Source: Streptomyces venezuelae ATCC 10712 (lineage in GTDB: Bacteria; Actinomycetota; Actinomycetes; Streptomycetales; Streptomycetaceae). From it: 64,000 bases of DNA. A model generated the notes under the pieces. The model saw only the letters and a program-made list of their open reading frames with translations. It was not told the DNA's origin and did no database searches. The DNA lies in NCBI RefSeq assembly GCF_008639165.1, contig NZ_CP029197.1, positions 7,382,001 through 7,446,000 of the forward strand, in the 5' to 3' direction. The translations under genes and the position numbers were made by a program. Shown in pieces: positions 1 to 9,143 of this stretch (its first letter is position 1; each line of letters begins with the position of its first letter).

Positions 1-2192
1 TCGGCGACTCGGCGTACACCGCGATCGCCGACCGGGAGTTCAACATGATCACCCCGGAGAACGAGATGAAGTGGGACGCCGTCGAGCCGTCCCGCGGCCG
101 TTTCGACTTCGGTCCCGCGGACCGGATCGTCGAGCGTGCCCTGGCACGCGGCCAGCGCGTCCGCGGCCACACCACGGTCTGGCACTCGCAGCTCCCCTCC
201 TGGGTGGGCTCCATCCGCGACACGAAGACGCTGCGCGGCGTGATGAACCACCACATCACCACCCAGATGACCCACTACAAGGGCAAGATCTACGCCTGGG
301 ACGTGGTCAACGAGGCCTTCGCCGATGGCGGCAGCGGCCGGCTCCGCGACTCGGTCTTCCAGAAGGTGCTGGGCGACGGCTTCATCGAGGAGGCGTTCCG
401 CACCGCCCGCGCGGCCGACCCCTCGGCCAAGCTCTGCTACAACGACTACAACATCGAGAACTGGTCGGACGCCAAGACCCAGGGCGTCTACCGCCTGGTG
501 AAGGACTTCACGTCCCGAGGCGTTCCCATCGACTGCGTCGGCTTCCAGAGCCACTTCGGCGCGGGCGGCCCGCCGGCGAGCTTCAAGACGACCCTGGCCA
601 ACTTCGCCGCCCTGGGCGTCGACGTCCAGATCACCGAGCTGGACATCGCCCAGGCATCACCTGCCCACTACGCGAGTGCGGTCAGCACCTGTCTGTCCGT
701 GGCCCGGTGCACCGGCATCACGGTGTGGGGCGTCCGTGACAGCGACTCCTGGCGGAGCGCCGAAAGCCCGCTGCTGTTCGACCGGAACGGCAAGCCCAAG
801 CCCGCGTACGCCGCCGTCATGAACGCCCTCGGCTCCGGCTCGGGTCCCACCCCGAGCAAGCCGGCCGACGGTACGGGGAGCGGTACGGGGGAGATCAAGG
901 GCGTGGCCTCCGGCCGCTGTCTGGACGTCCCCGCCTCCACCACCGCCAACGGCACCCGGGCGCAGCTGTGGGACTGTAGCGGCCAGGCCAACCAGCGCTG
1001 GACCCACACCGCCGGCAAGCAGCTGAAGATCCACGGCGACAAGTGCCTGGACGCCAAGGGCAAGGGCACCGCCAACGGCACCGCGGTGGTCGTCTGGGAC
1101 TGCAACGGCGGCACCAACCAGCAGTGGAACGTCCACACCGACGGCACGATCACCGGCGTCCAGTCCGGTCTGTGCCTCGATGCCGTCGGCGCGGCCACCG
1201 CCAACGGCACCCCGATCCAGCTGCACGCCTGTGGGGGTGTCGGCAACCAGAAGTGGTCCGCCCCGTCCGGATCGGGCGGCGGCACGTGCGTGCTTCCGTC
1301 GACGTACAAGTGGAGCTCGACGGGTGCCCTGGCGCAGCCCAAGGCCGGGTGGGCCTCGCTGAAGGACTTCACCCATGTGGTGCTGGGCGGCAAGCACCTG
1401 GTCTACGGGTCGAACTTCAACGGATCGACGTACGGCTCGATGACGTTCAGCCCCTTCACCACCTGGTCGGACATGGCGTCCGCAGGACAGAAGGCGATGA
1501 AGCAGCCCGCGGTCGCACCCACCCTGTTCTACTTCGCACCCAAGAAGATCTGGGTGCTGGCGTACCAGTGGGGCAGGACCGCGTTCTCCTACCGGACGTC
1601 GACCGACCCCACCAACCCGAACGGCTGGTCGGCGGAGCAGGAGCTCTTCTCCGGAAGCATCACCGGCTCGGGCACGGGCCCCATCGACCAGACGCTCATC
1701 GGCGACGGGACGAACATGTACCTGTTCTTCGCCGGTGACAACGGCAAGATCTACCGGGCCAGCATGCCGATCGGGAACTTCCCGGGCAGCTTCGGCTCCT
1801 CGTACACGACGGTCATGAGCGACACCGCGAAGAACCTGTTCGAGGCGCCGCAGGTGTACAAGGTCAAGGACCAGAACCAGTACCTCATGATCGTCGAGGC
1901 CCGGGGCGCGGGCGAGCGCCGCTACTTCCGCTCGTTCACGGCCTCCAGCCTGAGCGGTGCGTGGACCCCGCAGGCCGCGACCGAGAGCAACCCCTTCGCG
2001 GGCAAGGCCAACAGCGGCGCCACCTGGACCGACGACATCAGCCACGGTGATCTGATCCGCACCAACCCCGATCAGACCATGACCATCGACCCCTGCAACC
2101 TTCAGCTGCTCTACCAGGGCAAGTCCCCGCAGGCGGGCGGACCCTACGACCAGCTGCCGTACCGGCCGGGCGTCCTCACCCTGCAGCGCTGA
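1..2192 (+). CDS. GH10 endo-xylanase / CBM13 / GH62 arabinofuranosidase, 5' partial
   Basis: The gene runs in from the left edge; the first complete codon is at position 3, so the signal peptide and the start of the barrel are missing. Three modules are visible. The GH10 domain covers about residues 1-280, with the acid/base Glu in WDVVNEAF (codon near 312) and the nucleophile Glu in ITELDI (near 636). A ricin-type trefoil (CBM13, about 295-425) follows, with repeated GxCLD and NQxW motifs. A GH62 alpha-L-arabinofuranosidase domain (about 430-729) begins at the TYKWSSTGALAQPK stretch. The enzyme should cut the xylan backbone and remove arabinose side chains outside the cell. It lies 39 nt before a second secreted hemicellulase on the same strand. 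The domain order is unusual; family calls are by motif recognition. Confidence 0.93.
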   Translation, partial: GDSAYTAIADREFNMITPENEMKWDAVEPSRGRFDFGPADRIVERALARGQRVRGHTTVWHSQLPSWVGSIRDTKTLRGVMNHHITTQMTHYKGKIYAWDVVNEAFADGGSGRLRDSVFQKVLGDGFIEEAFRTARAADPSAKLCYNDYNIENWSDAKTQGVYRLVKDFTSRGVPIDCVGFQSHFGAGGPPASFKTTLANFAALGVDVQITELDIAQASPAHYASAVSTCLSVARCTGITVWGVRDSDSWRSAESPLLFDRNGKPKPAYAAVMNALGSGSGPTPSKPADGTGSGTGEIKGVASGRCLDVPASTTANGTRAQLWDCSGQANQRWTHTAGKQLKIHGDKCLDAKGKGTANGTAVVVWDCNGGTNQQWNVHTDGTITGVQSGLCLDAVGAATANGTPIQLHACGGVGNQKWSAPSGSGGGTCVLPSTYKWSSTGALAQPKAGWASLKDFTHVVLGGKHLVYGSNFNGSTYGSMTFSPFTTWSDMASAGQKAMKQPAVAPTLFYFAPKKIWVLAYQWGRTAFSYRTSTDPTNPNGWSAEQELFSGSITGSGTGPIDQTLIGDGTNMYLFFAGDNGKIYRASMPIGNFPGSFGSSYTTVMSDTAKNLFEAPQVYKVKDQNQYLMIVEARGAGERRYFRSFTASSLSGAWTPQAATESNPFAGKANSGATWTDDISHGDLIRTNPDQTMTIDPCNLQLLYQGKSPQAGGPYDQLPYRPGVLTLQR

Positions 2193-2231
2193 CCCGCCCG
2201 ATCCACGGTTACCCAAGGAGAAACACCCCCC

Positions 2232-4856
2232 ATGAACAACCCCACGAACGGCGCGCGCCGCGGGCGTCACCGTCGTCGCTGGAGCGCCACCGCCCTGCTG
2301 CTCGGTGTGCCCGCCGCCGTCGTCCCGTACCTCCTGTTCACCCAGGAGGACTCGCAGGCCGCGACGGTCGACGCCAACGCCTACTACCGGCTGCTGTCCG
2401 TGCGCAGCGGCAAGGCTCTGGACGTCAACGCCTTCTCCACCGCCGACGGCACCCGCATCCAGCAGTGGACCGACCAGAACACCGCCAACCAGCAGTGGCG
2501 GCTGCGGCCCACCGGCGACGGCTACTACGAGCTGGTGAACCGCAACAGCGGCAAGGTGCTGGGCATAGCCGGCGACGCGACCGCGCGGGCGGCCGCCGCC
2601 GAGCAGCAGACCGACCGCCCCTCCGCCTCCCAGGAGTGGCGGATCGACGAGGTCAGCGGTTCCGGCGCCGTCACCTTCACCTCCCGCAGGAGCGGCCAGG
2701 TCCTGGACGTCTCCGGAGGCTCCACGGCCGACGGCGCGGCCGTCATCCAGTATCCCGGCCATGGCAGCACCAACCAGCAGTGGAAGCTGGTGAAGGTGGC
2801 CGCCGCCCCGTCGGCGGCGACCGGCCCGTACACATGGCGGAACGCCCAGGTCGTCGGCGGCGGTTACGTCACCGGGCTGGTGTTCAACCCGCGCGAGAAG
2901 GGTCTGCTGTACGCGCGTACCGACATGGGCGGCGCATACCGCTGGGACAGCGCGGCCGAGCAGTGGATCCCGCTGACCGACTGGCTCGGTGAGAAGGACT
3001 GGAACCTGCTCGGCATCGACGCCCTGGCCACCGACCCGGTCGACCCCGACCGGCTCTACCTCGCGACCGGCACGTACACCAACGAGTGGGCCGGCAACGG
3101 CGCGCTCCTGCGCTCCACCGACCGGGGCCGCACCTTCCAGCGCACCGACCTGCCGTTCAAGCTGGGGGGCAACGAGGACGGCCGCGGGGCGGGCGAACGG
3201 CTCGTGATCGACCCGTCGGACAACCGCACCCTGCTGCTGGGCACCCGCAAGAACGGCCTGTGGCGCAGCACGGACAGCGGTGTGACATGGCGCCAGGTCT
3301 CCTCGTTCCCCGTCAAGGACGGGGCGGGCAGCGGCGCGGGCATCTCCTTCGTGACGTACGGCCCGGCCGGCAGCAGGACGATCTACGTCGGCGTCGCCGA
3401 CAGGTCCACCTCCCTGTACCGCTCCACCGACGGCGGCAGCACCTGGCAGGCCGTCCCCGGGCAGCCCACGGGACAGCTGCCGCAGCACGGCGTGCTCTCC
3501 GGTGACGGCTCGCTGTACCTGACGTACACCAACGCCCTCGGCCCCAACGGCGTGACGGCGGGCTCGGTGTGGAAGCACACGCCGCAGGGCGGGACGTGGA
3601 AGAACATCTCCCCGTCCCAGGGCGACTACGGGTTCTCCGGCCTGTCCGTCGACCCGCGGAAGCCGTCCACGGTGATGGTCACCACCCTCGGCCGCTGGTG
3701 GCCCGAGGACGAGATCTACCGCACCACCGACGGCGGCACGACCTGGCAGGCACTGGCCGGGAAATCCGTACGGGACGCCTCCGCCGCTCCCTACGTCGGT
3801 ACCCACACCGGGCACTGGATGACCGCCCTGGCCATCGACCCGTTCAACTCCGGACACGTGCTGTACGGCACCGGCAACGGCATCCTGCGCAGCAAGGACG
3901 CCGACGCCTCCGACCGCGGAGGCACCAGCCACTGGAGCATGGGCGCCCGAGGGCTGGAGGAGACCGCGCTGATGGACGCGATCGCCCCGCCCGGCGGAGC
4001 CACCGTCATCACCGCCATGGGCGACCAAGGCGGCTTCCGCCACGACGACCTGAGCAAGGTCCCGGCCGGGCGGCTGAGCAATCCGTTGATGACGAACAGC
4101 ACGGACATCGACTTCGCCCAGTCCGCGCCCTCGATGATGGTCCGCGTCGGCCGGGGCGGCGCGCAGGACGGCGCCCACTCCACCGACGGCGGCGCCAGTT
4201 GGACCGGCTTCAAGGCGGAGCCGGTGGCCGGCGCCCAGGACGGTCATGTCGCGCTCGCGGCGGACGGCTCCACCATCGTCTGGACCCAGGCCGGCCAGGC
4301 CCCGTACCGCTCGACCGACAAGGGGACGAACTGGTCGAGGGTCGGTGGCCTGGGCACCGACGCCGTCGTCGTCGCCGACCGCTCCTCGGCAAGGACGTTC
4401 TACTCCCTGTCCGGCGGCACGCTCCACGCCAGCACCGACGGCGGCGCGACCTTCACCGCCCGCGCCACGAACCTGCCCGCCGGCCGGCTCGTGGCCGTCC
4501 CCGGCGTCGCGGGGGACCTGTGGATCGCCGGCGGTGGTCAGGGGCTGCTGCACTCCACCGACGGCGGCCGCACCTTCACCCCGCTCACCACGGTGAAGTC
4601 CGCCTCGGCCCTCGGCTTCGGCAAGGCCGCACCCGGCACCTCCTACCAGGCCCTCTACCTCATCGGTACGGTCAAGGACGTCACCGGAGTCTTCCGCTCC
4701 ACCGACCAGGGCGCCACCTGGCTCCGCGTCAACGACGACGCCCACCAGTGGGGCGGCATCGGAGGCGTCGGCGTCGTCACGGGCGACCCCGACACCTACG
4801 GCCGCGTGTACGTCGGCACCAACGGACGCGGCCTCCAGTACGGCGACCCGTCCTGA
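2232..4856 (+). CDS. Secreted GH74 xyloglucanase with N-terminal ricin-type domain
   Basis: The 874-residue precursor starts at an ATG preceded by AAGGAG. An Arg-rich N-region and hydrophobic stretch (residues 1-45) form a signal peptide. Residues 47-190 are a ricin B-type trefoil (QQW, NQQW repeats). From about 200 to the end runs the double seven-bladed propeller of GH74, with many STDGGxTW blade motifs. The likely catalytic acids are Asp231 in ARTDMGGAYRW and Asp598 in MGDQGGF, by analogy with family members. Expected activity is endo-hydrolysis of xyloglucan. Together with the preceding xylanase fusion it forms a hemicellulose-degrading pair. The sugar-binding domain is at the N-terminus rather than a C-terminal CBM2, which is common in the family. 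Confidence 0.93.
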   Translation: MNNPTNGARRGRHRRRWSATALLLGVPAAVVPYLLFTQEDSQAATVDANAYYRLLSVRSGKALDVNAFSTADGTRIQQWTDQNTANQQWRLRPTGDGYYELVNRNSGKVLGIAGDATARAAAAEQQTDRPSASQEWRIDEVSGSGAVTFTSRRSGQVLDVSGGSTADGAAVIQYPGHGSTNQQWKLVKVAAAPSAATGPYTWRNAQVVGGGYVTGLVFNPREKGLLYARTDMGGAYRWDSAAEQWIPLTDWLGEKDWNLLGIDALATDPVDPDRLYLATGTYTNEWAGNGALLRSTDRGRTFQRTDLPFKLGGNEDGRGAGERLVIDPSDNRTLLLGTRKNGLWRSTDSGVTWRQVSSFPVKDGAGSGAGISFVTYGPAGSRTIYVGVADRSTSLYRSTDGGSTWQAVPGQPTGQLPQHGVLSGDGSLYLTYTNALGPNGVTAGSVWKHTPQGGTWKNISPSQGDYGFSGLSVDPRKPSTVMVTTLGRWWPEDEIYRTTDGGTTWQALAGKSVRDASAAPYVGTHTGHWMTALAIDPFNSGHVLYGTGNGILRSKDADASDRGGTSHWSMGARGLEETALMDAIAPPGGATVITAMGDQGGFRHDDLSKVPAGRLSNPLMTNSTDIDFAQSAPSMMVRVGRGGAQDGAHSTDGGASWTGFKAEPVAGAQDGHVALAADGSTIVWTQAGQAPYRSTDKGTNWSRVGGLGTDAVVVADRSSARTFYSLSGGTLHASTDGGATFTARATNLPAGRLVAVPGVAGDLWIAGGGQGLLHSTDGGRTFTPLTTVKSASALGFGKAAPGTSYQALYLIGTVKDVTGVFRSTDQGATWLRVNDDAHQWGGIGGVGVVTGDPDTYGRVYVGTNGRGLQYGDPS

Positions 4857-4871
4857 CCCTCCCCCCCCCAC

Positions 4872-4900
4872 GGGGCCGCAGGCACGACGCCTGCGGCCCC
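4872..4900. terminator. Strong hairpin between convergent genes
   Basis: Perfect 12-bp inverted repeat GGGGCCGCAGGC / GCCTGCGGCCCC around a 5-nt loop. It sits between the end of the GH74 gene and the end of the convergent deaminase gene, so it can terminate in both directions. There is no U-tract, as is usual in Streptomyces. Confidence 0.8.
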
Positions 4901-4948
4901 GCCAAGTGCTACGGCCACGAGGGTGTCGCGGGACGGTGGGACAGCGCC

Positions 4949-5386
4949 TCACTGAGGCCGGTAGTACCTTTCGATGGGTACGCGGGCCTCGTCGAGCAGG
5001 GCCGGGCCGTCGTGCGCCACCGTCGGCCAGTCGCCCGACGGCGGGTTGAGCTCGACGAGCTGCTCGGTGGAGAGCGCGTAGACGACGCGGCCGATGCCGG
5101 ATCGGATGATGCCGCCGCCGCACATGCCGCACGGCTGGCAGCTGGTGTACAGGGTGGTGCCGGCAGCCGTCTCGGGGGCGAGTTCGCGGGCCGCCCAGCG
5201 GGCCAGCTTCAGTTCCGGATGGGCGGTGATGTCGTTGTCGCGCCGCACGGTGTTGTGGGCTTCGGCGAGGACCGTGCCGTCCGGGCCGGCGAGCAGAGAC
5301 CCGTACGGCGCGTCGCCCAGGGTGACGGCACGGGCCGCGATTCCGACGGCGCGTCGCAACAGGGTCTCGTCGGCAGGGGTGATCAC
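4949..5386 (-). CDS. Nucleoside/guanine deaminase-like zinc enzyme
   Basis: 145-residue CMP/dCMP-deaminase-fold protein. The zinc site is His56-Pro57-Glu58 plus PCxxC at Cys86/Cys89, as in guanine deaminases and related nucleoside deaminases; the more common motif is HAE, here HPE. I chose the GTG at 5386 because GGAGGA stands 7 nt upstream and the codon overlaps the previous gene's stop (GTGA), indicating translational coupling. The open frame continues upstream to 6235, but that part is the shadow of the oxidoreductase gene. The likely reaction is hydrolytic deamination of a purine or pyrimidine base; the exact substrate is not readable. Confidence 0.85.
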   Translation of the reverse strand: MITPADETLLRRAVGIAARAVTLGDAPYGSLLAGPDGTVLAEAHNTVRRDNDITAHPELKLARWAARELAPETAAGTTLYTSCQPCGMCGGGIIRSGIGRVVYALSTEQLVELNPPSGDWPTVAHDGPALLDEARVPIERYYRPQ

Positions 5387-6210
5387 TGCGGGGTCCTCCC
5401 GTGGGTGGCCACGGCGGTGAGCGCCCGCCATGCCTCGTGTGGCCGGCGGGTCTCCTCCGGATCTCCGTGATAGGGGTCGAGTACCACGGTGTCCGCGCCG
5501 AGCAGGCGGAGCTGGTCGAGATCGTCGAGCACCTGGTCGAGGGTGCCGACGCCGACGGGCCGCTCGGGGGTGTCGACCGGTGTGGTGGTCAGCCGCAGGG
5601 CGATGCGGGGCGCGAACCCCGGCAGGTCGTGGCTCCGCAGGACCGAGCGCATCAGGGGGAGGGGGAGCCGTAGCGGGTGCCAGGCGTCGCCGAACCTGAT
5701 CGTCCGCCGGATGGCCGCCTCGCTGTGGCCGCCGACCCACACCGGGACATGGACGTCGCTGTTCCCGCCGTCCGCGGCGGGCGTCCGCCAGGCGTCCCGC
5801 AGGGTGCCCAGGCACTCGTCGGTCAGCCGGCCGCGCTCGGTGAACGGCACGCCGAGCGCGTCGAACTCCTGGCGGGCCCAGCCGACGCCCACCCCGAGGA
5901 CGAACCGGCCGCCGCTGAGCCGGTCGAGGTTGGCGGCCATCCGGGCCACCAGCAGGGGATGCCGGTAGGGCAGGACGAGCACCGTCGTGCCAAGCCGCAG
6001 TTTCGTGGTGAGGCCGGCCAGCCAGGACAGCGTGGTGAACGGTTCGTGGAACGGCTCCGGGTAGCGCTCCGCCACGTCCGGGGTGACGGCGACATGGTCC
6101 GACACCATGAGGAGGTCGAAACCGAGGCCCTCCGTGACGCGCGCCCATTCGCGCAGGACGCCGGGGTCGGTTCCCGGCCCGAAGTTCGGTACGTTGACAC
6201 CAAGTTGCAT
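5383..6210 (-). CDS. LLM-class F420/FMN-dependent oxidoreductase
   Basis: 275-residue luciferase-like (alpha/beta) barrel protein. The N-terminus MQLGVNVPNFG, the MVSDHVAVTPD segment and the RLGTTVLVLPYRHP strand are typical of the actinobacterial F420-dependent LLM subfamily. It overlaps the deaminase downstream by 4 nt, so the two form an operon. It is divergent from an Lrp-family regulator 93 nt away, which is the natural candidate to control it. The substrate is unknown; FMN use cannot be excluded. Confidence 0.85.
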   Translation of the reverse strand: MQLGVNVPNFGPGTDPGVLREWARVTEGLGFDLLMVSDHVAVTPDVAERYPEPFHEPFTTLSWLAGLTTKLRLGTTVLVLPYRHPLLVARMAANLDRLSGGRFVLGVGVGWARQEFDALGVPFTERGRLTDECLGTLRDAWRTPAADGGNSDVHVPVWVGGHSEAAIRRTIRFGDAWHPLRLPLPLMRSVLRSHDLPGFAPRIALRLTTTPVDTPERPVGVGTLDQVLDDLDQLRLLGADTVVLDPYHGDPEETRRPHEAWRALTAVATHGRTPQ

Positions 6211-6303
6211 GCGCCGAGGCTATCCCTGCGCTCACGGGGATCTGAAGGCCGTTCTCCCGGCGATCATGGCCTTTCCCCGCGATTCTGCCGGTAGATTCAC
6301 GTC

Positions 6304-6756
6304 ATGACCTTGAATCTTGACGACGTGGATTGGGCGATCATCAGGCAGTTGCAGGAGGAGGCCCGCATATCCCTCAGCGAGTTGGGGCGGCGCGTCAATC
6401 TCAGCTCGTCGGCCGTCACCGAGCGCGTGCGGAATCTGGAGTCGCTGGGCGTCATCGGGGGCTACCACGCCCGGGTCGACCTGGCGAAAGTCGGCTACCC
6501 CGTGCTCGCCGTCGTCCGGCTGAAGTACCCCGGCAACCGCCACCAGCCACTGCGCCGACTGCTCGCCGAGCGGCGGGAGATCCTGGAGTGCCTGCGTACC
6601 ACCGGCGACGACTGCTACACCTTGAAAGTGGCCGCGACCTCCATGGAGCACCTGGAGAGCCTCGTCGACGCACTGGCCGGTTTCGGCAGCACCACCACCA
6701 GCGTCGTCTACAGCCAGACGCTGCCCTATCGCGGACCCGACCGCCCCGTCGGATGA
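6304..6756 (+). CDS. Lrp/AsnC-family transcriptional regulator
   Basis: 150-residue protein with an N-terminal winged helix (about residues 4-60: DWAIIRQLQEEARISLSELG, then NLSSSAVTERV recognition helix) and a C-terminal ligand-sensing RAM/ACT-like domain. It is of normal length for the family. It is transcribed away from the LLM oxidoreductase/deaminase pair, the usual arrangement for Lrp-type local regulators, which respond to amino acids or similar small molecules. Its 3' end is only 24 nt from the convergent propeller gene. Confidence 0.9.
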   Translation: MTLNLDDVDWAIIRQLQEEARISLSELGRRVNLSSSAVTERVRNLESLGVIGGYHARVDLAKVGYPVLAVVRLKYPGNRHQPLRRLLAERREILECLRTTGDDCYTLKVAATSMEHLESLVDALAGFGSTTTSVVYSQTLPYRGPDRPVG

Positions 6757-6780
6757 ACGGTCGGCGGCCGGTCTCGCGGC

Positions 6781-8220
6781 TCAGCGCTTGGAGATGCGCA
6801 CCACTCCGGTCTCGGTGCCCTGGTACAGGGTGCCGTCCGGGGCGGCCGTCCCCCGCATCTGGAGCGGGTTGTAGACCAGCCCGATGCCCAGGAACGAGCT
6901 GGTGAGCTGGGCGCCGGTGGCCGGATCGAGCACGGAGTGGTGGTACTGGGCGAAGGTGTTCAGCCCGGCGCTGCCCGTCGGCCCGGTCACCGAGACGGTG
7001 TAGATCTTCCCGTCGGCCAGGGAGAGCCGCGGCAGAGCGGCGGACTTCACCGGACTGTTCCACACCACCGAGCAGCCCGTTCCCCCGGCGTTCACGTCGA
7101 TCCGGCTGAGACCCCCCTCGAAGCTCGCGGAGGAGGGCTGGCTCGCCGGTGCGCCCTCGGGCAGGGCCGGGTAGGGGTAGCCGTAGGTGTTGGTGACGAA
7201 GACGCTGCGCCCGGAGGCGATGACGGCGTCCTCGGTGCCGCTGCGGGCGTACTGGGTGAGCACGGGGATCCGGCAGATCGGGTCGGGTCCGCCGCTCGCC
7301 CGGTAGACGAGCAGGTTCCCGTGCGGGGCGGCGTTGTCGACGATCGTGACGTACTCGGTGCCGTCGCCCGGCCCGAAGAAGCTCGGGGTCGTGCCGGTGC
7401 CCCAGCTGAGCTGGCCGGGCTTGCGGGCCGGGCCCCGGTCGTACGGCGCCCGCCAGTCCACCACGGGGGTACCGTCCGGGCCGGCCGACAGCAGGTAGAG
7501 CGCGTGGTCGGTGGCGACGGCGGTCCGGCCCGGGACGGTGGAGATGCTGTTCTGGACGCCCTCGCCGGTGCTGATGCTGCGCACCGCCCCGGTGCCGGTG
7601 TCCACGGTCCCGATCACACCGCCGCTGGTGGCGAACCAGACCCTGCCCTCCCAGTCGGGCGTCAGGCCGACGATGTTGTCCCCGGCGGGGACAGCGTTTC
7701 CCAGCGGCGTGGACTGCTCGATCTGGAGGGTCCATCCGGAGCCTGCCCGGCGGTGGCCGACGCGCACGAGGTTGTTGTTCCCGTCGACGACCACCAGCCG
7801 GTCGGCGTTGTCGAGATAGGCGTACACGCCGCCGAAGAGGCTGCCCTTGGGCAGTGCCAGGGACGCGAGGTCGGCCCCGGTGACGGGGTCGAGCAGGTGC
7901 ACGGTCGGCGTCTGGCCGAAGATGGTGGTGCAGAGCGCGATCACGTAGCCGTCGCTGCCCACGACCACGGTGGGGCAGGCCGAAGCCAGCGCCGTGCGGG
8001 AGTAGTCGACGGCGGACGTCCCCGGCCCCGGGCGGGGCGTGGTACCGCTCGAAGCACTGTCGCCGTGCATGGTCGCGGCGCCGTTGGCCGCGGTGGCCGG
8101 GTTCTGCGGCGCCTGCGGGCCGAACGGGGAGGCCGGGGCGGCGGCGGTGCCGCCGAGCGTCACGGTGAGGGAGAGGGCGAGCGCGGCAAGGTGCCCGCCC
8201 GCGGGCAGGGAGAGCGGCAT
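6781..8220 (-). CDS. Secreted beta-propeller protein of unknown function
   Basis: 479 residues. The N-terminus (MPLSLPAGGHLAALALSLTV...) is a Sec signal peptide with an Ala-rich cleavage region near residue 28. The mature part has recurring blade-like segments (VVGSDGYVIAL, GRVWFATSGG, TAVATDHALYLL, DGTLYQGTETGVV) suggesting a PQQ-like or YVTN-type propeller. No catalytic motif is visible. It is monocistronic, with the convergent Lrp gene at its 3' end. It could bind a ligand or act as an extracellular enzyme; I do not assign a function. Confidence 0.75.
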   Translation of the reverse strand: MPLSLPAGGHLAALALSLTVTLGGTAAAPASPFGPQAPQNPATAANGAATMHGDSASSGTTPRPGPGTSAVDYSRTALASACPTVVVGSDGYVIALCTTIFGQTPTVHLLDPVTGADLASLALPKGSLFGGVYAYLDNADRLVVVDGNNNLVRVGHRRAGSGWTLQIEQSTPLGNAVPAGDNIVGLTPDWEGRVWFATSGGVIGTVDTGTGAVRSISTGEGVQNSISTVPGRTAVATDHALYLLSAGPDGTPVVDWRAPYDRGPARKPGQLSWGTGTTPSFFGPGDGTEYVTIVDNAAPHGNLLVYRASGGPDPICRIPVLTQYARSGTEDAVIASGRSVFVTNTYGYPYPALPEGAPASQPSSASFEGGLSRIDVNAGGTGCSVVWNSPVKSAALPRLSLADGKIYTVSVTGPTGSAGLNTFAQYHHSVLDPATGAQLTSSFLGIGLVYNPLQMRGTAAPDGTLYQGTETGVVRISKR

Positions 8221-8436
8221 CAGGGATGTCCTCGTGGCTGGAAGCTGGGAACGGCCGACGGGGCGGCTGCCGATGGTGCGGCCCGGCCCTTGCTTCCGTT
8301 GGGCGGTTGCTCCCCGGAACGGCTCTGACGGCGACGCTATCCGCTGCCCCGGCGATGCGGATCCTTCTGGGGCGGCCTGCTACAGCCTGTTCACGCAGTT
8401 CACGTTCCCGCAGCATGCGGGCAACACGCACCCGTT

Positions 8437-9006
8437 TCAGGCGTTCGCGACGACGAGCAGGGTGCGGGCGGGTTCCGGGCCCGACAGGCGGCAGCGGTGC
8501 GGGACTTCGCCCCGGTGGTGGGCGCTCTGGCCGGCGCGCAGGGTCAGCGGCTCCTCGCCCTCGACCTCCAGGACGATCTCGCCCTCCAGGACGTAGAGGA
8601 AGTCCTCGCCGGGGTGCTCGAACCAGCCGCGCTCGCCCTGGCCGGGATCGAAGTGGTGCTCGTACGCCTCCATCACGGTGCTGCGCCCGCCGGGGATGAG
8701 TACCTGAGCGACCTGCCCCGCGGTCTCGTTCACCCGGATCGTCTGGGGGTCGCTCTCGTGGCTGACCGCGCCCGGGCGGCCGGGCGGCCTGAGGAAGGTG
8801 CCCGGCGTGACGTCGAGCGCCTCCGCGATCCGGTAGATCGAGCTGAGGCTGGGGGTGGCGAGGCCACGTTCGAGCTGGCTGAGGAAGGGCTGGGAGAGGC
8901 CCGAGCGGGCGGCGAGGACGGCCATGGAGACGCCGCGCTGTTTGCGGCAGCTCCTGATCACCCGTCCGACCTCGATCGCCTCGGGCGTGGGTTCAGGTCG
9001 AGACAC
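8437..9006 (-). CDS. XRE-family regulator with C-terminal cupin
   Basis: 189 residues. The helix-turn-helix at about 11-66 contains SGLSQPFLSQLERGLATPS, the classic XRE recognition helix. A cupin at about 110-185 has the HPGEDFLYVLEGE strand pair. Such HTH-cupin proteins sense a small metabolite and usually control a neighbouring transport or catabolic operon. It is divergent from the sulfonate-type ABC transporter, and a 31-bp palindrome lies between them (9082-9112), its probable operator. The start fits the domain boundary. Confidence 0.9.
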   Translation of the reverse strand: MSRPEPTPEAIEVGRVIRSCRKQRGVSMAVLAARSGLSQPFLSQLERGLATPSLSSIYRIAEALDVTPGTFLRPPGRPGAVSHESDPQTIRVNETAGQVAQVLIPGGRSTVMEAYEHHFDPGQGERGWFEHPGEDFLYVLEGEIVLEVEGEEPLTLRAGQSAHHRGEVPHRCRLSGPEPARTLLVVANA

Positions 9007-9081
9007 GCAGGTGAACGTACCTCATCACCCATCAGGCGCCGGGGCCCCGGCGAGGTTTCGCACTGCCGCAACACTCCCTTC

Positions 9082-9112
9082 ATAAGTGTCGTCAATTATT
9101 GACCTCACTTAT
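9082..9112. promoter_or_regulatory. 31-bp palindromic operator candidate
   Basis: Arms ATAAGTG-tc-GTCAAT and ATTGAC-ct-CACTTAT around a single central T at 9097. Thirteen of 15 arm positions are symmetric. It is AT-rich against a GC-rich background and sits 75 nt upstream of the XRE-cupin gene and 31 nt upstream of the chosen ABC permease start, which is the position expected for the binding site of the divergent regulator. Confidence 0.75.
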
Positions 9113-9143
9113 TGAACGCGAGGACCGAACGAGGAGCCGCCCC

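Noticed and set aside
657..5132. A 1491-codon open frame on the minus strand opposite the hemicellulase genes.
   Set aside because: It is antisense to two well-recognised enzymes, has low-complexity Ala/Arg/Gly/Val composition and matches no family. Such long frames are a by-product of high GC.
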